In this document: piece after piece, positions 55,933 through 63,640 of the stretch
Layout of the letters: each line of letters begins with the position of its first letter
Position numbering within the stretch: the first letter of the stretch is position 1
DNA from: an uncultured Mollicutes bacterium
GTDB taxonomy: Bacteria; Bacillota_I; Bacilli_A; Acholeplasmatales; Anaeroplasmataceae
NCBI GenBank assembly: GCA_945923475.1
Contig: CAMELE010000004.1
Coordinates: 1 to 64,000, forward strand
Direction: 5' to 3'
DNA: 64,000 nucleotides
Notes under the pieces: model-generated
The model's database searches: none
Told to the model about the DNA's origin: nothing
The model's input: the letters and a program-made list of their open reading frames with translations, nothing else
Program-made: the position numbers and the translations under genes

Positions 55933-55961
55933 ATGTCATCCAGCCTTGGATGGCATTTTTT
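55933..55961 (+). terminator. terminator after the sugar ABC ATPase
   Basis: ATGTCATCCA pairs with TGGATGGCAT around GCCT, followed by T residues. Confidence 0.85.
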
Positions 55962-55993
55962 CAAAATAATTTAAAACTAAGTAATTAAATTAA

Positions 55994-56022
55994 TTGTTAT
56001 TATGTTTGTACAATGATATAAT
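55994..56022 (+). promoter_or_regulatory. pgk promoter
   Basis: TTGTTA and TATAAT separated by 17 bases. The -10 lies at the centre of a near-palindrome at 56006-56034. Confidence 0.7.
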
Positions 56023-56034
56023 ATTATTGTGCAA
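56006..56034. promoter_or_regulatory. near-palindrome over the pgk -10, possible operator
   Basis: The half-sites TTGTACAATGATAT and ATATTATTGTGCAA around one A match at 12 of 14 positions. The site covers the -10 and the transcription start, where a repressor would block initiation. Confidence 0.4.
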
Positions 56035-56060
56035 GTTAATAATCTGATGGAGGTAAAATA

Positions 56061-57254
56061 ATGGCTAAAAAGGTTATTACAGATTTAAATGTAAAAGGAA
56101 AAAAGGTTTTAATTAGAGTTGATTTTAATGTTCCAATGAAGGACGGAGTTATTACAGATGACAACCGTATTCGTGAAGCATTACCTACAATTAAGTATGT
56201 AGTTGATAATGGTGGAAAGGCAATTGTTTTTTCACACCTTGGACGTATTAAGGAGGAAGCTGATGTTGCTAAGAATTCATTGGCGCCTGTAGCTAAGAGA
56301 CTTCAAGAGTTAATTGGTCTTCCTGTTAAGTTTGTACCTGCTACTCGTGGTAAGGCTTTAGAGGATGGAATCGCTTCTATGGAAGATGGCGAAATATTAA
56401 TGTTCGAAAATACTCGTTATGAGGATTTAGAAGGCAAGAAGGAATCAAAGAATGATCCTGAGCTTGGTGCTTATTGGGCATCTTTAGGTGATGTATTTGT
56501 AAATGATGCGTTTGGTACAGCTCATAGAGCTGCTGCATCAAATGTTGGTATTGCATCAAATATATCAGAAACTGCAGCTGGATTCTTACTTGAAAAGGAA
56601 ATTAAGTTTATTGGTGGTGCAGTTGATAATCCTCAAAGACCATATGTTGCAATTTTAGGTGGTTCTAAGGTATCTGATAAGATTGAAGTAATTTCTGCAT
56701 TATTAGAAAAAGCAGATAAGCTTATTATTGGTGGAGGTATGATGTTTACCTTCCTTAAGGCATTAGGTAAAAATGTTGGTAAGTCAAAATGTGAGGATGA
56801 TAAGGTAGACCTTGCAAAGGAATTACTTGCAAAGGCAGCTGGTAAAATCGTTCTTCCAGTTGATACTGTTGTTACAACAGAATTTTCAAATGATGTTCCA
56901 TTCAAGACTGTAAGTGTTGATGAAATCGGTGATGATGAAATGGGTCTTGATATTGGTGAGGCATCAATTAGATTATTTGCTGATGTTATTTCTAAGGCAA
57001 AGACTGTTGTTTGGAATGGACCTATGGGTGTATTTGAAATGTCAAACTTTGCTAAGGGAACAATTGGAGTATGTGATGCAATTGCTAATCTTCAAGGTGC
57101 AAATACAATAGTTGGTGGTGGAGATTCTGCAGCAGCTGCTATTCAATTTGGATATAAGAACAAATTCTCTCATATTTCAACAGGTGGTGGAGCATCACTT
57201 GAGTATTTAGAGGGTAAGGTATTACCAGGTATTGCATGCGTTAACGATAAATAA
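56061..57254 (+). CDS. pgk: Phosphoglycerate kinase
   Basis: A 397-residue glycolytic kinase that makes ATP from 1,3-bisphosphoglycerate. Markers: [119 protein letters not shown] and the nucleotide-binding [10 protein letters not shown]...[13 protein letters not shown]. First gene of a pgk-HPr-tpiA cluster. The gene for glyceraldehyde-3-phosphate dehydrogenase is not in the window. Confidence 0.98.
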   Translation: MAKKVITDLNVKGKKVLIRVDFNVPMKDGVITDDNRIREALPTIKYVVDNGGKAIVFSHLGRIKEEADVAKNSLAPVAKRLQELIGLPVKFVPATRGKALEDGIASMEDGEILMFENTRYEDLEGKKESKNDPELGAYWASLGDVFVNDAFGTAHRAAASNVGIASNISETAAGFLLEKEIKFIGGAVDNPQRPYVAILGGSKVSDKIEVISALLEKADKLIIGGGMMFTFLKALGKNVGKSKCEDDKVDLAKELLAKAAGKIVLPVDTVVTTEFSNDVPFKTVSVDEIGDDEMGLDIGEASIRLFADVISKAKTVVWNGPMGVFEMSNFAKGTIGVCDAIANLQGANTIVGGGDSAAAAIQFGYKNKFSHISTGGGASLEYLEGKVLPGIACVNDK

Positions 57255-57271
57255 TTTTGGATGAGGATGGT

Positions 57272-57535
57272 TTGAAGAAAATGGAAAAGAAAATTTTAGT
57301 AAAAAGCACTGTAGGTTTACACGCTAGCTTAGCAGCTAAGGTTGTTCAAGCTGCATCAAAGTACTCAGTTGATATTAATTTAGTTTATCATGATAAAGTT
57401 GTAGATGTTAAATCAATTTTAGGATTAATGTCTTTAGCAATTCCTCAAGGAGAAAATGTTACAATTGTTGCGACTGGAGAACAAGCTGAAAAGGCTATAG
57501 ATGATATTGCTGAATTATTAGAAGACAAGAAATAA
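57272..57535 (+). CDS. HPr-like phosphocarrier with altered active site
   Basis: An 87-residue HPr-fold protein. With the TTG at 57272 as start (six bases after GAGG), His17 aligns with HPr His15 and Ser48 with the HPr-kinase site Ser46 (VDVKSILGLMSL is conserved). The active-site loop reads GLHASLAAK where HPr has GLHARPAT, so the Arg and Pro that follow the phospho-His are replaced by Ser and Leu. It may be a poor PTS phosphodonor and act mainly through Ser phosphorylation, like Crh. An ATG at 57281 is an alternative start. It sits between pgk and tpiA. Confidence 0.85.
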   Translation: MKKMEKKILVKSTVGLHASLAAKVVQAASKYSVDINLVYHDKVVDVKSILGLMSLAIPQGENVTIVATGEQAEKAIDDIAELLEDKK

Positions 57536-57555
57536 AAAGAGAGGAGCGGGTCTCT

Positions 57556-58335
57556 ATGCGAAAGCCAGTAGTGGCAGCGAACTGGAAGATGTTTAAGACT
57601 AGAGATGAAGCTTTACAATTCATCTATGCTGTAAACGATCAGGTTCCTAGCAAAGAAATCGTTGATACTGTAATATGCGCTCCTGCTATTCATCTACGAA
57701 GTCTTGTTAAAAGACAGGGTGAAAATATAAGAATTGGTGCACAAAATATGCATTACGCTGATGAAGGAGCATATACTGGGGAAATTTCTCCAAATATGCT
57801 TGTTTCAACAGGTGTTTCATACGTTATTATTGGTCATAATGAAAGACGTAGATATAACAATGAAACAGAGGATGATGTCAACCTGAAGCTTATTGCTGCG
57901 ATTAATCATGGATTAACTCCCATTGTTTGTCTTGGTGAAACGGCAGAACAATTTGAACATGCCGATACGGATTATATTTTAAGAGAGCAGGTTAGAACAG
58001 CATTTAAGGGTGTTAAGGCTAAGGATGTTGAAAAGATTATTTTAGCCTACGAGCCTATTTGGGCTGTTGGAACAGGAAGGTCAGCCCCAAGTGAATTAGC
58101 AGATCAAAAATGTGGACTTATCAGAAGGATTGTTGGGGATTTATATTCTCCTTCATGCTCTGAGAAGATTAGAATTTTATATGGTGGATCTGTAAATCCA
58201 TCAAATTGCTATGACCTTCTTACTAAACCAAATATTGATGGAGCATTAATTGGTGGTGCAGCATTAGTTTCAGATAATTATATTCAAATGTGCCAGCAAG
58301 CAGTAGATGCTGTAAAATATAAATATAATAATTAG
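57556..58335 (+). CDS. tpiA: Triosephosphate isomerase
   Basis: A 259-residue TIM-barrel enzyme interconverting dihydroxyacetone phosphate and glyceraldehyde 3-phosphate. Catalytic Lys11 in ANWKMFK, His94 in IIGHNERR and the Glu in AYEPIWAVGTG are present, as are ILYGGSVNPSN and GALIGGAAL. The normally invariant GHSERR reads GHNERR here, with Asn95 in place of Ser. It is probably functional given its glycolytic neighbours. GAGAGGAG precedes the ATG. Confidence 0.96.
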   Translation: MRKPVVAANWKMFKTRDEALQFIYAVNDQVPSKEIVDTVICAPAIHLRSLVKRQGENIRIGAQNMHYADEGAYTGEISPNMLVSTGVSYVIIGHNERRRYNNETEDDVNLKLIAAINHGLTPIVCLGETAEQFEHADTDYILREQVRTAFKGVKAKDVEKIILAYEPIWAVGTGRSAPSELADQKCGLIRRIVGDLYSPSCSEKIRILYGGSVNPSNCYDLLTKPNIDGALIGGAALVSDNYIQMCQQAVDAVKYKYNN

Positions 58336-58426
58336 ATAGTTTTCTAAATAATAAAAATTAGAATTAATCATAAAAATCAATTCACGAATTCGATTTAATA
58401 TAATATTTAAATTTTGCCTAATAAAA

Positions 58427-58451
58427 AGAGTCTTGAAAATTTCAAGGCTCT
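58427..58451. terminator. bidirectional terminator between tpiA and the SpoU gene
   Basis: AGAGTCTTGAAA pairs with TTTCAAGGCTCT (one mismatch or wobble). T-runs follow on both strands. It overlaps the stop of the minus-strand methyltransferase. Confidence 0.75.
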
Positions 58452-59223
58452 ATTTTTTCATAGCTGCTTCATATATTAATATAGATGCTGCAACACTAAC
58501 ATTTAAACTATTATTTGATCCACACATTGGAATGAATACCTTTTGATGAGGATTATTATACCATTCTTGATTTATTCCAAATCTTTCAGAACCAACAACG
58601 ATGGCAATTTTGCCTTCATAATCATATTCTTTATATGATTTCCCAAGATTTGGCTCTCCTAGATAGATGGTATATCCGTTTTCAAGTAGCCATTGTTGAG
58701 CAGAAGAATAAGAGGTAGATACTGTTGGTATTAATAAATTACATCCTCTTGAAGCTAAAGTAAGCTTAGCGCTTTGTGGTTTTACCACGGCATCAACTAA
58801 AATCATTCCTAAATCTCCAATAGCGTCCATTGTACGATATATTGTACCAATATTTCCAGGAATTTCAAGGCTATCACATACAACAATGAAATTCTTGTTT
58901 TTTAATGAATCTAGATCAAGACTTGGATATTTAACTACGGCAATAAGTCCAACTGTGTTTTCTTTTTGTCTTAAGTATTCAAATGTTGATTTAGATATTG
59001 TATAGGAATTATTTGCTTTTTTTAATAATTCAGTAATTAGCAATTGAGTATCATTGTGGTATTCAAGTTCATCACAGTATATAAATGTATCAAGCTTAAT
59101 ATCATATTTAGTAATGAGCTTTATCGATGATAAATCGTCAACATATACTAATTCATCCGATGATTTTTTTTGAAGCTCTTTGACCTTTTTGATGATTGGG
59201 TTATTTTTAGCTAGCTTTTGCAT
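58450..59223 (-). CDS. SpoU/TrmH family RNA 2'-O-methyltransferase
   Basis: A 257-residue SPOUT enzyme. An N-terminal substrate-binding domain is followed by motif 1 EIPGNIGTIYRTMDA, motif 2 AIVVGSERFGI and motif 3 VFIPMCGSNNSLNVSVAASILIYEA, which form the AdoMet-binding knot. It methylates a ribose in rRNA or tRNA; the site is unknown. The ATG at 59223 is five bases after AGGA and one base after the regulator's stop, preferred over the ATG four codons upstream inside that gene. Confidence 0.9.
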   Translation of the reverse strand: MQKLAKNNPIIKKVKELQKKSSDELVYVDDLSSIKLITKYDIKLDTFIYCDELEYHNDTQLLITELLKKANNSYTISKSTFEYLRQKENTVGLIAVVKYPSLDLDSLKNKNFIVVCDSLEIPGNIGTIYRTMDAIGDLGMILVDAVVKPQSAKLTLASRGCNLLIPTVSTSYSSAQQWLLENGYTIYLGEPNLGKSYKEYDYEGKIAIVVGSERFGINQEWYNNPHQKVFIPMCGSNNSLNVSVAASILIYEAAMKK

Positions 59224-59224
59224 A

Positions 59225-59590
59225 TTATTCCTCATTAAGCTGTTTCTTTATGCATTCGATTGATTCATCGGAAATAACATGCTCAATTTTGCATGCATCA
59301 ATCTTAGCTTGCTCAATAGATACACCAAACGATACTAATAATTTTGTAATAAGCTTCTCTTTAATATACGTTTTATTTGCAATTTCAAAGCCCTTTTCAG
59401 TTAATTCAATTGAACCATTGTCACTTATGTTTATATAACCATTTTCCTTCAAATTTTTCATTGCAATACTTACAGAAGGTTTTGAAAAGCCCAATTCATT
59501 TACTATGTCAATTGCTCTTACTCTACTTAATTCTTCCTTTAATTTAAGGATGCTTTCTAAATAGTTTTCTGCAGATTCCTGTATTTTCAT
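59225..59590 (-). CDS. DtxR/MntR-family metal-dependent regulator
   Basis: A 121-residue regulator: the winged HTH ESAENYLESILKLKEELSRVRAIDIVNELGFSKPSVSIAMKNLKENGYI is typical of MntR, followed by a dimerisation region with ACKIEHVISDESIECIKKQL carrying likely metal ligands (Cys, Glu, His). MntR controls manganese uptake. No transporter gene is adjacent. GGAGTGAT precedes the ATG. It is the first gene of a unit with the SpoU methyltransferase. Confidence 0.88.
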   Translation of the reverse strand: MKIQESAENYLESILKLKEELSRVRAIDIVNELGFSKPSVSIAMKNLKENGYINISDNGSIELTEKGFEIANKTYIKEKLITKLLVSFGVSIEQAKIDACKIEHVISDESIECIKKQLNEE

Positions 59591-59677
59591 TCTATCACTC
59601 CAATGGATAAATATTTTAAATGTGTTTTGTCGTTTTCTCCATTATAGCACAAGTGGTAGAAGAATTAAAGTGAAGTG

Positions 59678-59881
59678 TTATTCAGATGTCGGATTTGGAT
59701 TGTTTTTAAAATATTCATCACGTGATTTATTTAAAAGATCAGTGTTGTATTCCACAACATTTAATCCATCCTCTTGATATTCGATACCAAGTGCTTGTGC
59801 AACCTCTTGCTTTATTTCATCTTTATAATATCCGATTAATCTTTCATCCATCATTGTATTTTTTGATCTATATTTTTTCAA
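59678..59881 (-). CDS. Small protein of unknown function
   Basis: A 67-residue ORF starting at TTG 59881, five bases after GGTGAT. The upstream in-frame extension runs into the rpsD terminator and is rejected. Sequence MKKYRSKNTMMDERLIGYYKD is followed by EIKQEVAQALGIEYQEDGLNVVEYNTDLL. The EIKQEVAQALGI stretch faintly resembles the first helix of alpha/beta small acid-soluble spore proteins, but the second SASP motif (GSVGG) is missing. Family unknown. Confidence 0.5.
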   Translation of the reverse strand: MKKYRSKNTMMDERLIGYYKDEIKQEVAQALGIEYQEDGLNVVEYNTDLLNKSRDEYFKNNPNPTSE

Positions 59882-59922
59882 TAATATCACCGATAATATT
59901 ATGGACTTAAGAATAAAAAAAA

Positions 59923-59943
59923 GAATGGGAAAAAATCCCATTC
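59923..59943 (-). terminator. rpsD terminator
   Basis: On the minus strand GAATGGGA pairs with TCCCATTC around a T loop, followed by eight T residues. Confidence 0.85.
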
Positions 59944-59950
59944 AATATTT

Positions 59951-60550
59951 TTATCTGTTGTAGAATTCGACGATTAGTTGTTCATTGATATCTCTTAAGA
60001 ATTCATCTCTTTCAGGAACTCTTACTAAAGAACCTGTGAATGAATTTTCATCATAAGATACATATTCAGGACGAACAACTGTAGTCTCTAAAGCAGAAGT
60101 AACAATGACAAACTTCTTAGCTTTGTCTGATAAAGAAACAGTTTGACCTGGTACAAGTCTATAAGAAGCTATATCAACCTTCTTACCATTTACAAGTACA
60201 TGTCCATGGTTAACTAATTGACGAGCTTGAGCACGAGTACGTGCAAATCCTAAACGATAAACGATGTTATCAAGACGGCACTCTAATAACTTTAAGAAGT
60301 TTTCACCAGTCTTACCACCCATCTTAGAAGCTTCTGCAAATACCTTACGGAATTGCTTTTCAGACATACCATATGTAAATCTTACTCTTTGCTTTTCTTG
60401 TTGTTGGATTCCATATTCCTTTAATTTAGTTTTGCTTTGGCCATGTTGACCAGGTGCATAATTTCTTTTAGCGATTTCTTTTCCAGTTTCGCTGATTGAA
60501 TAACCAAGACGACGAGATATTTTCCAGCTTGGTCCAGTATAACGTGACAT
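59951..60550 (-). CDS. rpsD: 30S ribosomal protein S4
   Basis: A 199-residue primary rRNA-binding protein: [52 protein letters not shown], the S4 domain [48 protein letters not shown], and the C-terminal end. It organises the 16S 5' domain. It stands alone, away from the alpha operon, as in Bacillus, and has a long structured leader for which autoregulation by S4 is likely. Confidence 0.97.
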   Translation of the reverse strand: MSRYTGPSWKISRRLGYSISETGKEIAKRNYAPGQHGQSKTKLKEYGIQQQEKQRVRFTYGMSEKQFRKVFAEASKMGGKTGENFLKLLECRLDNIVYRLGFARTRAQARQLVNHGHVLVNGKKVDIASYRLVPGQTVSLSDKAKKFVIVTSALETTVVRPEYVSYDENSFTGSLVRVPERDEFLRDINEQLIVEFYNR

Positions 60551-60729
60551 AACTTTTATCCTCCTATATGTCTAAAATTTTATAGAGGTAAATTGAATCG
60601 ATGTAATTCAGATTTTAGGATATCACAATTACCATCTTTCACCTAAAGCAGCCGAGATTACTTGATGCCTCCTATAGGGATTGGATATTATCTAAAATTA
60701 TATAAATTACTGCTGCAATTTTACCTGCC
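60551..60729 (-). promoter_or_regulatory. structured rpsD leader, probable S4 autoregulatory element
   Basis: About 179 nt between the promoter and the start. In the RNA, GGTAAAATTG near the 5' end can pair with CAATTTACC near the 3' end (one bulge), and GCAGC can pair with GCTGC. ATTTTAG followed by ATATC can pair with GATAT followed by CTAAAAT. The CTAAAAT arm (60612-60618) could instead pair with a second ATTTTAG (60572-60578) next to the ribosome binding site. S4 autoregulation is known in Bacillus; the match to that leader was not computed. Confidence 0.5.
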
Positions 60730-60735
60730 TTATAA

Positions 60736-60764
60736 ATTATATAGGATGAGATGTAAATAGTCAA
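60736..60764 (-). promoter_or_regulatory. rpsD promoter
   Basis: TTGACT and TATAAT separated by 17 bases on the minus strand, close to the sigma-A consensus. Confidence 0.85.
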
Positions 60765-60908
60765 GGAAATTTTAATAAAATTGAATATTAGAGGACTGAT
60801 TTGAACCAAGTTATTGGAAAATTTTGAATATTATGTTATATTTTATATACTTATTGCAAAAGGAAAGGAGATAATCAAATAGAATTTATTTGGTTAGACA
60901 TAAAATCT

Positions 60909-61562
60909 ATGAAGATTGTTGGACATGAAATTAATGGTATTATTTTTGATTTGGATGGAACCTTGTTTGATTCTTGTGGCTTATGGCATCAAATAGATGT
61001 AGATTTTTTTGCCAAAAGGGGCTTATTACTACCTGACGATTATGCAAAATCAATAGCACATCTTGGTTTAACAAAGGCTGCAACGTATACTAAGACAAGG
61101 TTTAATTTGCCAGAATCAGAAGAAGAAATTATTAACGAGTGGAATGAAGCTGCTATAGAAATGTATGCCAATCATGTTAATTTAAAGCCTTATGCTAAGG
61201 AATATCTAGAGTATTTGAAACGAAACGGAATTAAACTTGCGATTGCCACTGCAAATAGCTCAGATTACTATATGCCATGTTTAATTCGTAATAATATTGA
61301 GCATTATTTCGATACAATATGGGATGTTTCTAAATTTAAAGGGAGTAAAGAAAGCCCGGAAATATATATTAAGGCAGCTAAAGAGCTAGGAGTAGAGATT
61401 AAATCCTGTGCTGTATTTGAAGATATCCCAACAGCTTTAAAAACTGCAAAAAATGCTGGCTTTATAACAGTTGCGGTTGATGATGCTTCACAGAAAGAAT
61501 ATATTGAAGAAAAGAAAAATAATAGTCATTTATTTATCCAGTCATTTAATGAATTATTATAA
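60909..61562 (+). CDS. HAD-superfamily phosphatase (beta-phosphoglucomutase-like)
   Basis: A 217-residue HAD hydrolase: motif I IIFDLDGTLFDS, motif II AIATANSSD, motif III Lys in SKFKGSKESPEIYIKA, motif IV CAVFEDIPTALKTAKNAGF. The helical cap places it among phosphoglucomutase/phosphatase-like members; the substrate is unknown. The ATG at 60909 has no close ribosome binding site. A strong AAAGGAGAT lies about 40 bases upstream, spaced for an ATA codon at 60879 in the same frame, so the true start may be earlier. Confidence 0.85.
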   Translation: MKIVGHEINGIIFDLDGTLFDSCGLWHQIDVDFFAKRGLLLPDDYAKSIAHLGLTKAATYTKTRFNLPESEEEIINEWNEAAIEMYANHVNLKPYAKEYLEYLKRNGIKLAIATANSSDYYMPCLIRNNIEHYFDTIWDVSKFKGSKESPEIYIKAAKELGVEIKSCAVFEDIPTALKTAKNAGFITVAVDDASQKEYIEEKKNNSHLFIQSFNELL

Positions 61563-61636
61563 AATTTTTCTCAAACTATTTATGTAAATATGTGGTATTA
61601 TATAGATATAATAAGGTATAGCTTGGAGGTGATATT

Positions 61637-63640
61637 GTGAATTATGAAAAAAGTCTAATAAAAAAATGGCAGGATACTCATGCTTTTGATGCAGAAAAGG
61701 ATCGTTTTAAACCAAAAAGAATAATAAAATGTCCATGCTCACCAGTTAATTCCAATGATTTTACTCCAAATGTACTATATCCCTATTTATATGCTGATGT
61801 TTATAATAGATATTATAAGATGTTAGGTGATAATGTCTTTTTTGGCTTAGGATTTAATTTCCCTAATTCTGAAAGCTACGATTTTATGACTAATCATTTT
61901 ATTGATCGAAAAACATTATTTAATCAATACCAGGAGTCCCTTGACCTTCTTGGTGTTGGCTATGATAGAACAGGTATTTTTTCATTTTATGAAGAGCCGG
62001 TAATAAAGTATATTCAAAATGTATTCTTAAATGAATATGGAAAAAGCATATCTTTTAAAACTGGAAATGTATTAATGGATTCTCTTGGAATTCATAGCTA
62101 TAATCTTTATGAGACAAGCTATAAGGATGGCCATTATTATTTGAAATCTACAGGAGAGGAGCTTTTCTATCAAAATACGGAATATTATGCCTTAGATATC
62201 ATGCCTCTTCATCCTGAAATTGATGAGATGCTAGCCTCGTCTTTCTTGTCTGAGGAACAAAAGCTAGAAATAAGAAAAGGCCTTGGATTTTATAAGTATC
62301 TAGAGGTCCCTCTATATAATTACAAATATAATCTAAAGATATTAGTAAAAATGAAAAAACCTCAATATATGGCTGGAATAACAGCATTATTATTAAATCC
62401 ACTTTATATGGATGTAATGCCTTTTGTGGATGATTTAGAGCGTCAAACTGTAATGCGTTTTATGCAAAATGGCTACCAAGAAGGTGTATTTACTGGCAAT
62501 ACAGTAAAAAATCCATTAACAGGAGAGGATGTTTTCTTGTTTGTAAGTTATGATTTTGATGAGGCAATCCACCCTTTAATTCCGGCTATATATGAACAAG
62601 ATGTAGCATATGCAACAGCCTTTGGAATTGAGTATTTTCCAATTCTTGATAATGGATTAATGATTAACTCTGATTTTCTAAATGGACTTGAGCCGCAAGA
62701 AGCAAAGGAAAAAATTACAACTTCATTTTTAGAAGAAGGGATGGCTTGTGAGCTGTGCGATTATGAGGTGCAAGAAATAATTATTTCAAAAAAAGATGGG
62801 TATGGTATTCCTATCCCTGTTTTTATGCAGGATGAGCAAACTTATATTCCAGCGGCTAAAGAGTTTTTACCAATTTTTTATAATAATCGTAAGAGGGTTA
62901 CGATTACTAATGAAGAAAAGCTAATGTCAAATTTAGAATTTGGCATGTTTGAATTTAATGATGGCTTTATCAAGGCTATTGAACCTATTATTATTTCAAA
63001 TATTGATTCAGTCATGGGACAAAGCCGAGATCCTTTTGTAGGTAATACACTTGAAATTATAGATAAAAATAATATATTTGAGAGTTATTTTTATAATTTA
63101 TTATTATCTCGTATTTTAAATACTGAAACATCAAACACTTGTTGTGAAATGATTGATATATTTCCTACTAGCCAGAAGAGCCTTGTAGAATATTCTTCAC
63201 TTAATATTAATTTCTCACATGATATTTTAAATCAAAGCTCATCTGATGCTTACAGAATGTATATATTAAGCGGTAATAATACCGAAAATTTTGAAATGGT
63301 AAAGCTACATGTAGTTAAATACCAAAATTTCGTTGAAGAATTAGAAAAAAAATACAGGAATGGATTTAGTGTAGATTCATCATCAATTGATTTACGCTTT
63401 TATAAGCTTTCTAATGAACTATCTAACTGCATCGAAAACAATAATATTAGTCAATATATTGATTTAATTCTTCATTTTTTCTATGATGAAATGCTTGCAA
63501 AGGATATGAGTGCAAATGAAGCTTTGGTATATTTAAAGCTTATATCAATAATATGTCCTTTTATTAGCCAAAGGCTGTTTGAAGAGGTATTTGGGCAAAA
63601 TTATTTGATTATTTATGAGGAGTGGCCGTTTAAGAGTTGA
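61637..63640 (+). CDS. Leucyl-tRNA synthetase paralogue lacking catalytic motifs
   Basis: A 667-residue protein with the LeuRS outline: NYEKSLIKKWQ at the start, a Rossmann region (DVYNRYYKMLGDNVFFGLGFNFPNSESYDF), a CP1-like insert (GVFTGNTVKNPLTGEDVFLFVSYDFDE and MINSDFLNGLEPQEAKEKI near 343) and GYGIPIPV. Every active site is altered. The HIGH region (about 38-50) reads SNDFTPNVLYPYLYAD, the Thr-rich editing motif TTRPDT reads KKPQYM, and KMSKS is replaced by MGQSRDP near 460. The anticodon-binding end is short. The frame is open and well expressed-looking, with GTG after GGAGGTGAT, so it is not a pseudogene. A non-catalytic RNA-binding or regulatory role is possible. Confidence 0.72.
   Translation: MNYEKSLIKKWQDTHAFDAEKDRFKPKRIIKCPCSPVNSNDFTPNVLYPYLYADVYNRYYKMLGDNVFFGLGFNFPNSESYDFMTNHFIDRKTLFNQYQESLDLLGVGYDRTGIFSFYEEPVIKYIQNVFLNEYGKSISFKTGNVLMDSLGIHSYNLYETSYKDGHYYLKSTGEELFYQNTEYYALDIMPLHPEIDEMLASSFLSEEQKLEIRKGLGFYKYLEVPLYNYKYNLKILVKMKKPQYMAGITALLLNPLYMDVMPFVDDLERQTVMRFMQNGYQEGVFTGNTVKNPLTGEDVFLFVSYDFDEAIHPLIPAIYEQDVAYATAFGIEYFPILDNGLMINSDFLNGLEPQEAKEKITTSFLEEGMACELCDYEVQEIIISKKDGYGIPIPVFMQDEQTYIPAAKEFLPIFYNNRKRVTITNEEKLMSNLEFGMFEFNDGFIKAIEPIIISNIDSVMGQSRDPFVGNTLEIIDKNNIFESYFYNLLLSRILNTETSNTCCEMIDIFPTSQKSLVEYSSLNINFSHDILNQSSSDAYRMYILSGNNTENFEMVKLHVVKYQNFVEELEKKYRNGFSVDSSSIDLRFYKLSNELSNCIENNNISQYIDLILHFFYDEMLAKDMSANEALVYLKLISIICPFISQRLFEEVFGQNYLIIYEEWPFKS

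Noticed and set aside
56633-56905. 90-codon minus-strand frame inside pgk
   Set aside because: Shadow of the highly conserved pgk frame with no start signals.
59882-59941. Longer N-terminus (MGFFPILFF...) for the small minus-strand protein
   Set aside because: It would begin inside the rpsD terminator hairpin; the TTG at 59881 has the ribosome binding site.
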